38,479 nt of DNA from PUMD01 sp964599275 (lineage in GTDB: Bacteria > Bacillota > Sulfobacillia > SLMV01), in assembly GCA_964599275.1 (NCBI GenBank), contig CAZRFK010000009.1, positions 1 through 38,479 on the forward strand, in the 5' to 3' direction. Positions 7,586-15,843 of the stretch are shown in pieces. Each line of letters opens with the position of its first letter. Positions within the stretch are counted from its first letter, which is position 1. A program made the position numbers and the translations under genes. The notes under the pieces are model-generated. The model searched no databases, was not told the origin of the DNA, and saw only the letters and a program-made list of their open reading frames with translations.

Positions 7586-9157
7586 TCATTTTGCATACTC
7601 CACAGCCCTGGTCTGCCTGATAACCGTTACTTTAACCTGCCCTGGATATTCAACCTGATTTTCAACTTCTCCTACTACGTCTCTAGCCAGAGCATATGCT
7701 TCTAGATCATCAATCTCATCGGGCTTGACCATTATACGGATTTCACGTCCGGCCTGGATAGCAAAGGCCCGCTCAACACCATCAAAAGAAACTGCTATAT
7801 CTTCCAGATCACTCAACCTTTGAATATAGGCCTCGAGGGTTTCCTTCCTTGCTCCTGGACGGGCAGCTGATAGAGCATCAGCGGCAGCAACCAGAACAGC
7901 TTCTACGTTCTCCGGTTCATAATCTCCGTGGTGAGAACTCATGGCATCTATTACTTCATCCTTCTCACCATAGCGACGGAGCAGATCTCTTCCTATATCC
8001 ACGTGAGTTCCCTGAACCTCATGATCTACCGCCTTACCAATGTCATGGACAAGTCCGGCTCTTCTGGCCAGCTTGGCATTAACCTGAAGTTCGGCAGCCA
8101 TCATGGCAGCTAAATAAGATACTTCCATCGAATGCTTGAGTACATTCTGACCATAACTGCTGCGGAACTTAAGTTTGCCTACAAGTTCCACCAGACGAGG
8201 ATGTAGACCGTGCACACCAGCATCATACGCGGCCTGTTGACCCTGCTCCCGAATCAACTCGTCCATTTCACGGTCAACTTTTTGATAGGTTTCCTCTATT
8301 CGAGCAGGGTGGATACGTCCGTCAGCAACCAATCTTTCCATCGCCAGACGCGCCTTCTCCCGGCGGATAGGATCAAAACTGGAAATGACAACTGCTTCAG
8401 GGGTGTCATCAATTATGACATCTACTCCACTCAAATTTTCAAAGGCTCGAATGTTTCGACCTTCGCGGCCGATGATGCGACCTTTCATGTCATCGCCGGG
8501 AAGTTCTACGACGGAAACCGTAGAATCACTGACTTGATCAGCAGCACAGCGTTGAATAGCCAGAGCTACAATTTCTCTCGCCTTCTTCTGAGCCTCATCC
8601 TGTGCCTCACGTTCTATTTCACGTGCAATGGAGACTGCCTGGCGCCGCGCATCTCGCTCAGCTTCAGTCAGGATTTCCTGATGGGCTTCTTCACGCGACA
8701 TTTCAGCGATACGTTCCAGTTCTTCTGTTTGCTTTTCAACCGCCTCTTCTGCTTCATCTCGCAGACTTTCCAGTTCTTTTTCCATTTTCTGAACTTCATT
8801 TTCACGTTTTTGCAGTTCCTCAGAACGCCGGTCGAGGTTCTCTTCCTTCTCCATCAGGCGTCGCTCTAAAGCCTGTAGCTCGTTGCGCCGCTCTCGAGTC
8901 TCGGACTCCAGTTCATTGCGCATGTTGTGAATTTCTTCTTTGGCCTCTAAAACTGACTCTCTCTTCTTCTGCTCGGCTTCTTTTGCGGCGTCGTTAAGAA
9001 TGCGAACCGCTTCGCGCTCAGCGGAATCAATTTTCGCTTCTGCCATGTATTTTCGAACAAAAAATCCGGTGAAAAACGCAATTAAAGCCACCGGTATTGC
9101 AATCATAAGCACAGTAATTACGTTAATTCCTAACACCTCCAATTCCCCACGGATCAA
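7586..9157 (-). CDS. rny: Ribonuclease Y
   Basis: 523 residues, matching RNase Y of Firmicutes. One N-terminal membrane helix (about residues 11-34) is followed by a long charged coiled coil (about 40-190), a KH RNA-binding domain (GRIIGREGRNIRAFENLSG) and the HD hydrolase domain with RAGLVHDIGKAVDHE and the SHHGDYEP region. It is the membrane-anchored endonuclease that starts mRNA decay. The annotated ATG (9155-9157) has only a weak Shine-Dalgarno sequence. An internal GGAGGTG at codons 7-8 could serve a later start before the membrane helix, since typical relatives begin nearer the helix. A hairpin with a short T run sits just upstream and could attenuate its expression. Confidence 0.95.
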   Translation of the reverse strand: MIRGELEVLGINVITVLMIAIPVALIAFFTGFFVRKYMAEAKIDSAEREAVRILNDAAKEAEQKKRESVLEAKEEIHNMRNELESETRERRNELQALERRLMEKEENLDRRSEELQKRENEVQKMEKELESLRDEAEEAVEKQTEELERIAEMSREEAHQEILTEAERDARRQAVSIAREIEREAQDEAQKKAREIVALAIQRCAADQVSDSTVSVVELPGDDMKGRIIGREGRNIRAFENLSGVDVIIDDTPEAVVISSFDPIRREKARLAMERLVADGRIHPARIEETYQKVDREMDELIREQGQQAAYDAGVHGLHPRLVELVGKLKFRSSYGQNVLKHSMEVSYLAAMMAAELQVNAKLARRAGLVHDIGKAVDHEVQGTHVDIGRDLLRRYGEKDEVIDAMSSHHGDYEPENVEAVLVAAADALSAARPGARKETLEAYIQRLSDLEDIAVSFDGVERAFAIQAGREIRIMVKPDEIDDLEAYALARDVVGEVENQVEYPGQVKVTVIRQTRAVEYAK

Positions 9158-9180
9158 CCATATACATCTCTGATAAACTT

Positions 9181-9204
9181 AAAACCGAGCCCTACGGGAC
9201 CCGG
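9181..9204 (-). terminator. GC-rich hairpin with short T run just upstream of rny
   Basis: On the minus strand CCGGGTCC pairs with GGGCTCGG (8 bp, two G-U pairs) around a CGTA loop and is followed by TTTT and AAGTTT. It ends 24 bases before the rny start. It could end a non-coding RNA that begins after recX, or act as an attenuator in the rny leader. The T run is short, so termination would be partial. Confidence 0.5.
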
Positions 9205-9684
9205 CTAGCGAATTCTGAAAAGTGACCTCCTCCCCCAGCACACATATCCATAAGTCCGTGGGGCCTTCAGTTTCCTGCACCATCATCGCATATAGATCGT
9301 ACTGTCAAACCAAAGGTTTTATAGAGGTTATGGGCAGTATTAAACCTATCACTTTAAAATGCACATTATAACGGAACAATCTGTCGTATGCTTCGCATGC
9401 TCCATTCATAAAGGTACACTATTTGCGCCAGATCGAGTAAAACAGTCCTACCCATTTACCGGGCCGAAGTCACACGGCCTATCATACCAAGAACGGAATA
9501 TTTATTCCCAGATCTCCACCAAAATCCTGGATAAACAGGCGAGGTGATAGAATCCTAACTTATAACAGCAGATGATAAACTGACACTAATAAAAGTTCCC
9601 AAAACATTAAAACCATATTGGGAATAAGAAAAACACCTTATAGCCGCTCTGGCATATGAAACTTTAAACGATAACCCACTCTAC
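9205..9684 (-). ncRNA. Candidate long rny leader or separate non-coding RNA
   Basis: There is no credible coding frame in this roughly 480-base interval between recX and rny. A near-consensus promoter (9691-9719) would start transcription near 9684. Several short stems are visible on the minus strand: GGAATA/TATTCC near 9500, GGCCG/CGGCC near 9470, AAACC/GGTTT near 9312-9324, and a larger arm near 9215-9273 where CTGAA pairs with TTCAG and CCCC with GGGG. The interval ends in the hairpin at 9181-9204. I looked for signatures of tmRNA, RNase P, SRP RNA, T-box and common riboswitches and recognised none. It could be a 5' leader of about 525 bases or an independent RNA. Confidence 0.35.
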
Positions 9685-9690
9685 TAAGGA

Positions 9691-9719
9691 ATTTTAATCC
9701 GTGCAGGAGGTGCTGTCAA
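9691..9719 (-). promoter_or_regulatory. Strong sigma-A promoter after recX, pointing to rny
   Basis: Minus strand: TTGACA (9719-9714), 17-base spacer, TAAAAT (9696-9691). The -35 is a perfect match and the -10 matches five of six. It lies 22 bases beyond the recX stop, so rny can be transcribed independently of recA-recX. Confidence 0.75.
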
Positions 9720-9740
9720 GAAATTGTCCAAGCTGTGCTT

Positions 9741-10214
9741 TTAATCTTCAAACAATATTCGCCGAGCCACAGGCCGTGAGAACCCACGGCGGAGCAGGTG
9801 GGAAAATACGCGGCGAAGTTTCTTTTGTCTTTCCTTATCGGGAAGGCTTTTTGAGGGTACTCCGCCCCGTTGAGAGACAGCCCGTTCGGCAAGCTGTTCT
9901 TCCAAGTTACGGTTCATCATCTCATTGAGAACATTATCGATGATCTGCCGGTCAATTCCCTTTTTTTCTAACTCCAACCGCAGACGCCGCCTTCCCATGG
10001 GTTTTCGATCTTTACTCCATTCGACATAGCGTCGGGCCATCTCCTCATCGTCCAAAAGGCCATCTTTTGTCAACTGAGACAGAACATGCTCAATTACGGA
10101 ACCTGAGAATTCTTTATTTTTCAAACGCTCACGCATTTCTGAAACGCTGCGGTCACGATAACCCAGAAGACGGTAAGCATGTTTGAGGGCTTTACTCTCA
10201 TCATCTTCAGTCAA
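9741..10214 (-). CDS. recX: Regulatory protein RecX
   Basis: 157 residues of the three-repeat helical RecX fold: ALKHAYRLLGYRDRSVSEMR, then LLDDEEMARRYVEWSKDRKP with GRRRLRLELEKKGI, and a third repeat ending FSRPVARRIL. RecX binds RecA and limits or tunes its filaments. The start is TTG (10212-10214) behind AGGTGA. It follows recA by 15 bases, so the two are almost certainly co-transcribed from the LexA-controlled promoter upstream of thpR. Confidence 0.93.
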   Translation of the reverse strand: MTEDDESKALKHAYRLLGYRDRSVSEMRERLKNKEFSGSVIEHVLSQLTKDGLLDDEEMARRYVEWSKDRKPMGRRRLRLELEKKGIDRQIIDNVLNEMMNRNLEEQLAERAVSQRGGVPSKSLPDKERQKKLRRVFSHLLRRGFSRPVARRILFED

Positions 10215-10229
10215 AGTTTCACCTCACCC

Positions 10230-11264
10230 TCACTCCTCCTCAGTGTCCCCGTCCTCATCATCGTTAGCTATTTCCAGTTCCTGCAGTATGGCTTGTTCAA
10301 TTTCAGCAGCTTTCTCTTCATTGTCGGCAAGCCATTCTTTAGCGTTCTTACGCCCTTGTCCCAACCGGTCATCACCGTAAGAATACCATGAACCTGCCTG
10401 GGTAATGATGTCGTGCTCGACCCCCATGTCCAGCAGGTCACCTTCTCTGGATATTCCCTGGCCATACATCAGATCAAATTCTGCTTCGCGGAATGGAGGA
10501 GCAACTTTATTCTTTACAACTCTTGCTCTTACACGGATACCAAGGCTTTCCGAGCCATCTTTTAATGCCTCCACACGCCGTACATCTATACGGACAGAAG
10601 AGTAAAATTTCAGGGCCCGACCTCCTGGAGTCACCTCAGGATTACCAAACATAACGCCAACCTTCTCACGAATTTGATTAACAAACACCAAAGTCGTATG
10701 TGATTTTGAAATTGCTCCGGCAAGCTTCCGCATGGCCTGTGACATTAATCGGGCCTGCAGTCCCACGTGACTGTCGCCCATTTCTCCTTCTATCTCTGCT
10801 CTTGGTACCAAAGCTGCCACTGAATCGATAACAATAAGATCAACCGCCCCACTGCGGATCAGAGCTTCAGAAATCTCTAATGCCTGTTCACCTGTATCCG
10901 GTTGAGAAATGAGTAGATTGTCAACATCAACTCCTATGCGGCCCGCATATGAGGCATCAAGAGAGTGTTCTGCATCTATAAAAGCAGCGTAACCGTCTTC
11001 TTTCTGCGCCTCAGCTACCATATGCAGTGCGACAGTGGTCTTTCCTGATGCTTCCGGTCCATACAGCTCGACTATTCTGCCTCTGGGAATTCCTCCTACT
11101 CCCAGGGCTACATCCAGCGATAGGCAGCCTGTCGAGATGCTTTCTATGCCTTCTATGCTGGTAGATTCACCCAGTCGCATGATAGAACCCTTGCCAAACT
11201 GTCTTTCGATATCTGAAATTGTTGAATCAAGAGATTTTTCCTTATCCAAAGATGCCACCCCCAT
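10230..11264 (-). CDS. recA: Recombinase RecA
   Basis: 344 residues. The Walker A motif GPEASGKTT is at 69-77, followed by FIDAEHSLD, LIVIDSVAALVPRAEIEGEMGDSHVG and LVFVNQIREKVGVMFGNPEVTPGG (the DNA-binding loop region and family signature). The C-terminal tail is acidic (ANDDEDGDTEEE), as in most RecA proteins. The start ATG has AGAGGGG seven bases upstream. RecA binds single-stranded DNA, drives homologous recombination and triggers LexA self-cleavage. It lies 34 bases downstream of thpR. The SOS-box promoter upstream of thpR is the likely source of its damage induction. Confidence 0.98.
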   Translation of the reverse strand: MGVASLDKEKSLDSTISDIERQFGKGSIMRLGESTSIEGIESISTGCLSLDVALGVGGIPRGRIVELYGPEASGKTTVALHMVAEAQKEDGYAAFIDAEHSLDASYAGRIGVDVDNLLISQPDTGEQALEISEALIRSGAVDLIVIDSVAALVPRAEIEGEMGDSHVGLQARLMSQAMRKLAGAISKSHTTLVFVNQIREKVGVMFGNPEVTPGGRALKFYSSVRIDVRRVEALKDGSESLGIRVRARVVKNKVAPPFREAEFDLMYGQGISREGDLLDMGVEHDIITQAGSWYSYGDDRLGQGRKNAKEWLADNEEKAAEIEQAILQELEIANDDEDGDTEEE

Positions 11265-11298
11265 GTTAGTTCCCCTCTTTACTGTAAAATACTACCAT

Positions 11299-11877
11299 CT
11301 ACACCGTTTCAGGTGCAAGTGAAAGTCTTTTTAAATCTGTATAAACTGGACCATCTGGCTGCAGATCGCTTTTCATAACGACAATTGCATCGACAAAATG
11401 ACGGCCCCAAAGCCGATCTTGAACTTCCGTAAGCTCCTGTGCCATATTGGGTAAACGCACCTTGCGTTTCCCTCTTGCCAGGGTAATATGTGGATGGTAA
11501 TCACGCTCATCTGGTTCGAATCCATGCTCATGATGCAGGACTGAAGCAACAGATTTTTGAAGATTGTACAACTTTTCTTCCCCCTCCCCTACTCCTGCCC
11601 ACAGCACTCTTGGATACTTCTTGTGGGGAAAGGCTCCTGCAGAAAATATGCCGAGTTCAAAAGGGGGCATCTCATCTAATGTCTCCTGAAGGGTATTTGC
11701 TATCTTAGCAGTGCGGTGTTCATCAACATTACCCAGAAAACTCAAAGTAATGTGAAAATTCTCAGGAGCAACCCAGCGAAATTTATCATATGTATTCCGC
11801 AGCTGACTCTGCCACTTCTGCAGCGAACTTCTGATTTCATCATTCACATCAACAGCAATAAAAGTACGCACACCCAT
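11299..11877 (-). CDS. thpR: RNA 2',3'-cyclic phosphodiesterase (2H phosphoesterase, LigT/ThpR)
   Basis: 192 residues from ATG 11875-11877. I chose this start because relatives begin M-x-x-RTFIAVD and a GGAGG lies 13 bases upstream; the longer frame to 11916 would put the Shine-Dalgarno sequence inside the gene. The two catalytic H-x-T/S motifs are present: FHITLSFLG and HPHITLARG. The enzyme opens 2',3'-cyclic phosphate ends of RNA and is often named RNA 2'-5' ligase. The gene sits between cinA and recA as in many Clostridia. Its own promoter carries an SOS box, so in this organism it is the first gene of the damage-inducible recA unit. Confidence 0.9.
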   Translation of the reverse strand: MGVRTFIAVDVNDEIRSSLQKWQSQLRNTYDKFRWVAPENFHITLSFLGNVDEHRTAKIANTLQETLDEMPPFELGIFSAGAFPHKKYPRVLWAGVGEGEEKLYNLQKSVASVLHHEHGFEPDERDYHPHITLARGKRKVRLPNMAQELTEVQDRLWGRHFVDAIVVMKSDLQPDGPVYTDLKRLSLAPETV

Positions 11878-11909
11878 AGTTGAAGTTGAACCTCCTTGCT
11901 CTTCAATTA

Positions 11910-11938
11910 GTATCAACCGTACATATGTTCGAAGTCAA
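11910..11938 (-). promoter_or_regulatory. Sigma-A promoter of thpR-recA-recX
   Basis: Minus strand: TTGACT (11938-11933), 17-base spacer, TGATAC (11915-11910). The -35 overlaps the cinA stop codon. The spacer is almost filled by the SOS box at 11918-11931, so repressor binding would block RNA polymerase. The thpR start follows about 33 bases after the -10. Confidence 0.75.
11918..11931 (-). promoter_or_regulatory. LexA/SOS box upstream of thpR-recA
   Basis: Minus strand reads CGAACATATGTACG. It matches the Firmicute SOS box CGAAC-N4-GTTCG at all but one base. It begins one base after the -35 hexamer, inside the promoter spacer, the expected position for LexA control of recA. Confidence 0.88.
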
Positions 11939-13152
11939 CCCTGGATATCCCTGGAGAGATGACGGCGCAGCTGATCCAGTGCATACCGGACACTGCGCTT
12001 TCTGATGTACTGTCGATTACCGTTAAACGTTTTTCGCTCTGAAGCAACGCCCCACGGTCCAGCTAAGCCAAAGCATATTGTTCCAACAGGTTTGCCCGGA
12101 ACCGCTCCACCAGGTCCGGCAATCCCGGTTATAGATATGGCAGTATCAGAGGACAGCTGAGTTCGGGCTCCTTCAGCCATGGAAGCTGCAACACTGCAAC
12201 TGACTGCCCCATGTTCACAGAGTAATTTATTCGACACCAAAAGCAAATCTCGTTTTACTTCATTCGAATAGGCAATCATTCCTCCCAGGAAATAGTCCGA
12301 AGCTCCTGGCACCATGGTGAACATCTCACCCAGCATTCCACCAGTGCAAGACTCTGCAACTGCCACAGTTTCATTTCTATCTCGCAACAGCTGGCCCACA
12401 GTTTTTGACAGCGTATCTGAGTCGTAGCCGAAAATGTGTTTATCTAATCGCTGCCTTATCTGATTCAGAGTATCTTCAAGTTTTTCTTCCGCCTGTTTTT
12501 CCTTCTCGGCTCTGGTGGTTAATCTGATCCGCACACGACCTTCCTCTGCGTAAATTGCTATTGTGGGATCGGTTTGTTCTCTGAGCAAATCCTCAAGTTC
12601 AGAGGCAACGCTGGATTCTCCCATGCCTGCAGTCAATATATCGCGGGAAAAAAGACGACCAGCGGGTGCTCTGTCTTCCAACAGCGGCCGCAGTGACTTG
12701 TCAAACATGGACTGCAGCTCAGCAGGTGGTCCAGGTAAACAGGCCACATCTGCCTGAGCATCCGATAGAAAGAAGCCCCAGGCTGTACCTGCATCGTTGT
12801 CTAAAGGAATGCTATCTTCCGGGATCATACACTGTCTCTGCCGTCTCATATCATCCGCAGAGTCCCGGGTACCGGGAATGTGAACCATATCTTTTTCCCA
12901 TACATGCGCAACCACTTCCCGGGTGATATCATCAGGAGTCGGTCCCAAACCTCCGGTAACCAATACTAGATCGGCTCTCTTCATTGCATTTTTCAGACCT
13001 TCAGCCAGCCGTTCAAAATTATCTCCGACAGTCACATGATGAAAAACATCAATACCCATACGAGCAGATTGACGGGACAAAAACTGAGTATTGGTATTCA
13101 AAATCTCCCCAAGTAGCAGCTCGGTCCCTACTGTTACAATTTCTGCCTGCAT
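11935..13152 (-). CDS. cinA: CinA: competence-damage protein / NMN deamidase
   Basis: 405 residues, normal for the two-domain protein. The N-terminal molybdopterin-binding-like domain has VGTELLLGEILNTNTQFLS and VTGGLGPTPDDITREVVA. The C-terminal PncC domain has VAESCTGGMLGEMFTMVPGA, YFLGGMIAYSNEVKRDLL and TGIAGPGG, with the catalytic Ser in AESCTGG. PncC-type domains deamidate nicotinamide mononucleotide in NAD salvage; the N-terminal domain has been linked to ADP-ribose hydrolysis. It lies upstream of thpR-recA on the same strand, but the SOS promoter begins exactly at its stop codon, so recA can be induced without it. The 248 bases upstream (13153-13400) hold no gene; I see one imperfect hairpin (about 13368-13397, GCTGG/CCAGC on the minus strand) after the ftsH-like gene, without a T run. 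Confidence 0.93.
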   Translation of the reverse strand: MQAEIVTVGTELLLGEILNTNTQFLSRQSARMGIDVFHHVTVGDNFERLAEGLKNAMKRADLVLVTGGLGPTPDDITREVVAHVWEKDMVHIPGTRDSADDMRRQRQCMIPEDSIPLDNDAGTAWGFFLSDAQADVACLPGPPAELQSMFDKSLRPLLEDRAPAGRLFSRDILTAGMGESSVASELEDLLREQTDPTIAIYAEEGRVRIRLTTRAEKEKQAEEKLEDTLNQIRQRLDKHIFGYDSDTLSKTVGQLLRDRNETVAVAESCTGGMLGEMFTMVPGASDYFLGGMIAYSNEVKRDLLLVSNKLLCEHGAVSCSVAASMAEGARTQLSSDTAISITGIAGPGGAVPGKPVGTICFGLAGPWGVASERKTFNGNRQYIRKRSVRYALDQLRRHLSRDIQG

Positions 13153-13400
13153 TCAAATCTACCTTCTTCCCTGTAATGCCCTGTTTATGATTACCATGTT
13201 GCCGATACCCTTGTTAAAACAATACCTATGCTGAGGAGATCTGTCCACAAGTCACCTCTAACAATCGCAACAACTTAAAAAGTATCAGGTTATCAACTCA
13301 CTTAACTCTAGAGGAAAAAGTTACACACGGAAGAGTGCTAAACAGCATTAAAGGGTGGCCACAGGTTGGGCTGGTTTCGGACGATACCGACCCAGCGACA

Positions 13401-14987
13401 TCAATTACCTGTCAGAACACTTTCATCATCAGTGGGCCGCCAAGGTGCCCCCTCCATCCCAACTGATCCGAGGGAAATTGAACACTGTTCTAAAATGCCC
13501 CTGACCTTCTTCCCTGATATTGTCTCTTTTTCCATCAAAACATCTCTCGCTGCATCGAAAAACTCACCAGAATTGGTAAGCACTGAAGTTACTTTCTGTA
13601 TTTCTGAATTCAATATTTCACTTACAATCTTGTTCATATCTCCAGGAGATAGTGTCTCCTCAGAAACTATGCCCATTCGTGTCATTCCTGAGGTCACGAG
13701 CCGTTTTGCCAGATTGGAAGCTTTCTGAAAATCACCACTCACTCCGGTGCTGCCTTGCCCTAAAAACAGTCTCTCTGCAGCACAACCTCCCAGAGAAAAA
13801 TCAATTTCTGCAGTCAGCTCAGATGCGGTGTACAAAAATCGATCTTCATGATGGGCTCTGCGAACGTATCCCAGGGAACCCCCGCGTGGAGCAATGGTCA
13901 ACGAAGCTACAGAACCTGGATCAACCAGTTCTCCAATCAAAGCATGTCCCAGCTCATGTATCGCCACCCGCTCCAGCTGATTCTGTGGAGGACGCCGATC
14001 GATTTTTTCTCCCATTATTACCTTCTCTACTGATTCACGCAGGTGTTTCTGAGTTATAGTTTGTGAATCTTCCCTGAAGGCCATAATTGCGGCCTCGTTG
14101 GTCAGACTTTCCAGCTGGGCACCTGAAAAACCAAAAGTTGCTCGACCAAGTGTTTCCAATTCAACGGAGTCATCGAGTGGTTTGTTTTCCAGGTAAAGTT
14201 GTAAAATTTCCTTTCGTCCCTCGAAGTCTGGTAAGTCCACCTGCACTATTCTATCGAATCTTCCTGGACGAAGAAGTGCATCGTCCAGTAGATCTCGCCT
14301 GTTAGTAGCACCCATCACAAGGATCTTTGGTCCTTCATCTCGACTTATGCCATCCATTTCAATTAACAGCTGGTTCAGCGTCTGGTCGTATTCCAGGTGA
14401 CTGCTGTGACGGCCTCTTTTTCCACCTATAATTTCCAGTTCGTCAACAAAGACTAGAGCAGCTTTTTTGTTCTGCTTGGTCGCCTTTTTGCGAGCTGTTG
14501 AAAAAAGCTCACGAATCCGCTGTGCTCCCACACCGGCGTACATCTCAACGAACTCAGAACCAGACGCCGAAACGAAACAGGAACCGATGTAACCAGCAGC
14601 AGCCCTGGCAAGCATAGTCTTACCAGTTCCAGGTGGCCCTGCCAGCAGGAGTCCGCGCAGTGATCTTATACCCAGTTCTGAAACCCGATCCTCATCCACC
14701 ATTAGATCCAGTGCTTCCTTTACCTCTTCGACAGCTTTGTTCTGGCCACCAATCTGGGAAAAACTCAGCTGCGACGATTTCCTGTCTCCATCATGTCCTC
14801 CCCAGGAAGTCGATTTACCTCCAATATTGCCTTTGCGGCTTACAAAAAGAACCATGGCAATCAATCCTGATATCAAAAGTACAGGCAGTACGTTGTAGCC
14901 TCTCAGAGCCAGAAAGGAGAGAAGACCGACCACTCCTCCAATTCCCAATTCCCGCCAATTTTGCTTCATGTAATTGCGAATATTCAT
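13401..14987 (-). CDS. FtsH-like AAA+ membrane zinc protease, short form
   Basis: 528 residues, against about 600-650 for housekeeping FtsH. Two hydrophobic segments (about 14-29 and 32-50) are separated by only a few residues, so the extracytoplasmic domain of FtsH is absent. Walker A GPPGTGKT is at 117-124, pore loop FVEMYAGVGAQR follows, Walker B is VFVDELEIIG (D182, E183), the second region of homology is GATNRRDLLDDALLRPGRFDR, the zinc motif is HELGH (344-348) and the distal ligand is D419 in STGVSGDFQKA. All catalytic residues for ATP hydrolysis and proteolysis are present. The start has GAGGAGG upstream and overlaps the stop of the next gene upstream as ATGA. It is a paralogue rather than the main FtsH; its substrate is unknown. 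Confidence 0.9.
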   Translation of the reverse strand: MNIRNYMKQNWRELGIGGVVGLLSFLALRGYNVLPVLLISGLIAMVLFVSRKGNIGGKSTSWGGHDGDRKSSQLSFSQIGGQNKAVEEVKEALDLMVDEDRVSELGIRSLRGLLLAGPPGTGKTMLARAAAGYIGSCFVSASGSEFVEMYAGVGAQRIRELFSTARKKATKQNKKAALVFVDELEIIGGKRGRHSSHLEYDQTLNQLLIEMDGISRDEGPKILVMGATNRRDLLDDALLRPGRFDRIVQVDLPDFEGRKEILQLYLENKPLDDSVELETLGRATFGFSGAQLESLTNEAAIMAFREDSQTITQKHLRESVEKVIMGEKIDRRPPQNQLERVAIHELGHALIGELVDPGSVASLTIAPRGGSLGYVRRAHHEDRFLYTASELTAEIDFSLGGCAAERLFLGQGSTGVSGDFQKASNLAKRLVTSGMTRMGIVSEETLSPGDMNKIVSEILNSEIQKVTSVLTNSGEFFDAARDVLMEKETISGKKVRGILEQCSISLGSVGMEGAPWRPTDDESVLTGN

Positions 14988-15520
14988 TGGTCCTCCTCTC
15001 TAATCTGGTTCAATCCGTGATAAATCCTGCGGTACATATGACCATCATCTCCATGTATCTGTATATAAATATATTTTTCGTCTACCTGCAGATCGAACCG
15101 ATAATTCTCACTGGAGGAAAGCCTTGTGCGGATCTCACGCTCCATACGAGAAAAATGACCGGTCGCTGCCGCTTCATAAACAAATATTTCAATGTCATTC
15201 CACCGACGGAGGATAGTGTCATTGTTCTTACCTTTGAGCTCCAATTCAAAGGCAGTATTCCCCAGAACATCAGCTATCTCATCCTCTAACTCAAGGTAGG
15301 CATCTTTCATGCGGTCGACCTCGCGTAACCTTACACTGATATTCCATTCCTCTTCGCGGCTGATCTCATAATCAAGCACATCTGGATGCTCCGCTAATGT
15401 TTCTTCCAGCGGTGCTACTGCATGGGCTCTATCATACAGTGCACTCCCGCCCAAAAGACCGATAAGGGCCAAAATAGCAATTGTTATAATCAAAGGTATC
15501 CTCAAATCTTGAATCGACAT
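14984..15520 (-). CDS. One-helix membrane protein paired with the FtsH-like protease
   Basis: 178 residues from ATG 15518-15520, which has GGGAGG ten bases upstream; an earlier TTG at 15544 would lie before that site. A single N-terminal membrane helix (about 7-29, LIITIAILALIGLLGG) is followed by about 145 soluble, acidic residues that alternate predicted strands and helices (WNISVRLREVDRMKDAYLEL, YRFDLQVDEKYIYIQIHGDDG). Topology is probably N-in with the C-terminal domain outside. No cysteine, enzyme motif or known domain is visible. The stop overlaps the start of the FtsH-like gene (ATGA). That gene lacks the usual outer domain, so this protein may supply it as a separate subunit or adaptor; this is inference. 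Confidence 0.8.
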   Translation of the reverse strand: MSIQDLRIPLIITIAILALIGLLGGSALYDRAHAVAPLEETLAEHPDVLDYEISREEEWNISVRLREVDRMKDAYLELEDEIADVLGNTAFELELKGKNNDTILRRWNDIEIFVYEAAATGHFSRMEREIRTRLSSSENYRFDLQVDEKYIYIQIHGDDGHMYRRIYHGLNQIREEDQ

Positions 15521-15843
15521 AAATGACCATCCTCCCTTCGGCAAATATGATTATCACGATGTTTTATTTTCAGCTTTATATTTAAAAGAGAACAACAACA
15601 GGATTTCAACAAATAACAGGATGTGTATTGCTGGAGCAACTAAGTGTATAAACATATTAACACACAAAAGAGTGAATAGACTAGGTTGTGTAAGGGATAA
15701 CCCTACTCTATATCATGTGTTATTTATGACGTATAAGTAAAAATAATACAATAGATCGGGTGTTCTTCTCCTGAAGGGCAATGGAAAGTGATGAAACGGC
15801 TTTTAGTCGCTCATCTGAAAGAACATAGGTCAGAGTTTAAAAA
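15521..15843. other. Gene-free interval between rimO and the FtsH-like unit
   Basis: 323 AT-rich bases with no coding frame. A nested inverted repeat lies at 15761-15825: TGTTCTT pairs with AAGAACA, and inside it GATGA (15790-15794) pairs with TCATC (15811-15815). It starts about 20 bases beyond the rimO stop, has no T run, and I do not recognise it. AGGGATAACCCT (about 15698) is a short palindrome. A promoter for the 15520 gene must lie here, but no hexamer pair is convincing. Confidence 0.5.

Noticed and set aside
8210..8869. Plus-strand open frame of 219 codons opposite rny
   Set aside because: It mirrors the coiled-coil and KH coding region; phenylalanine-rich composition is the complement of Glu/Lys codons.
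9280..9308. Second TTGACA within the recX-rny interval as another promoter
   Set aside because: The hexamer at 9303-9308 is perfect, but the 17-base position offers only TGATGG, a poor -10.
11500..11530. GGTTCGAATCC string resembling a tRNA T-arm
   Set aside because: It lies inside thpR on the opposite strand and no acceptor, D-arm or anticodon arm surrounds it.
14633..15289. Plus-strand open frame of 218 codons
   Set aside because: It lies opposite the ftsH-like gene and its partner, both with strong motifs or coupling; no independent evidence.
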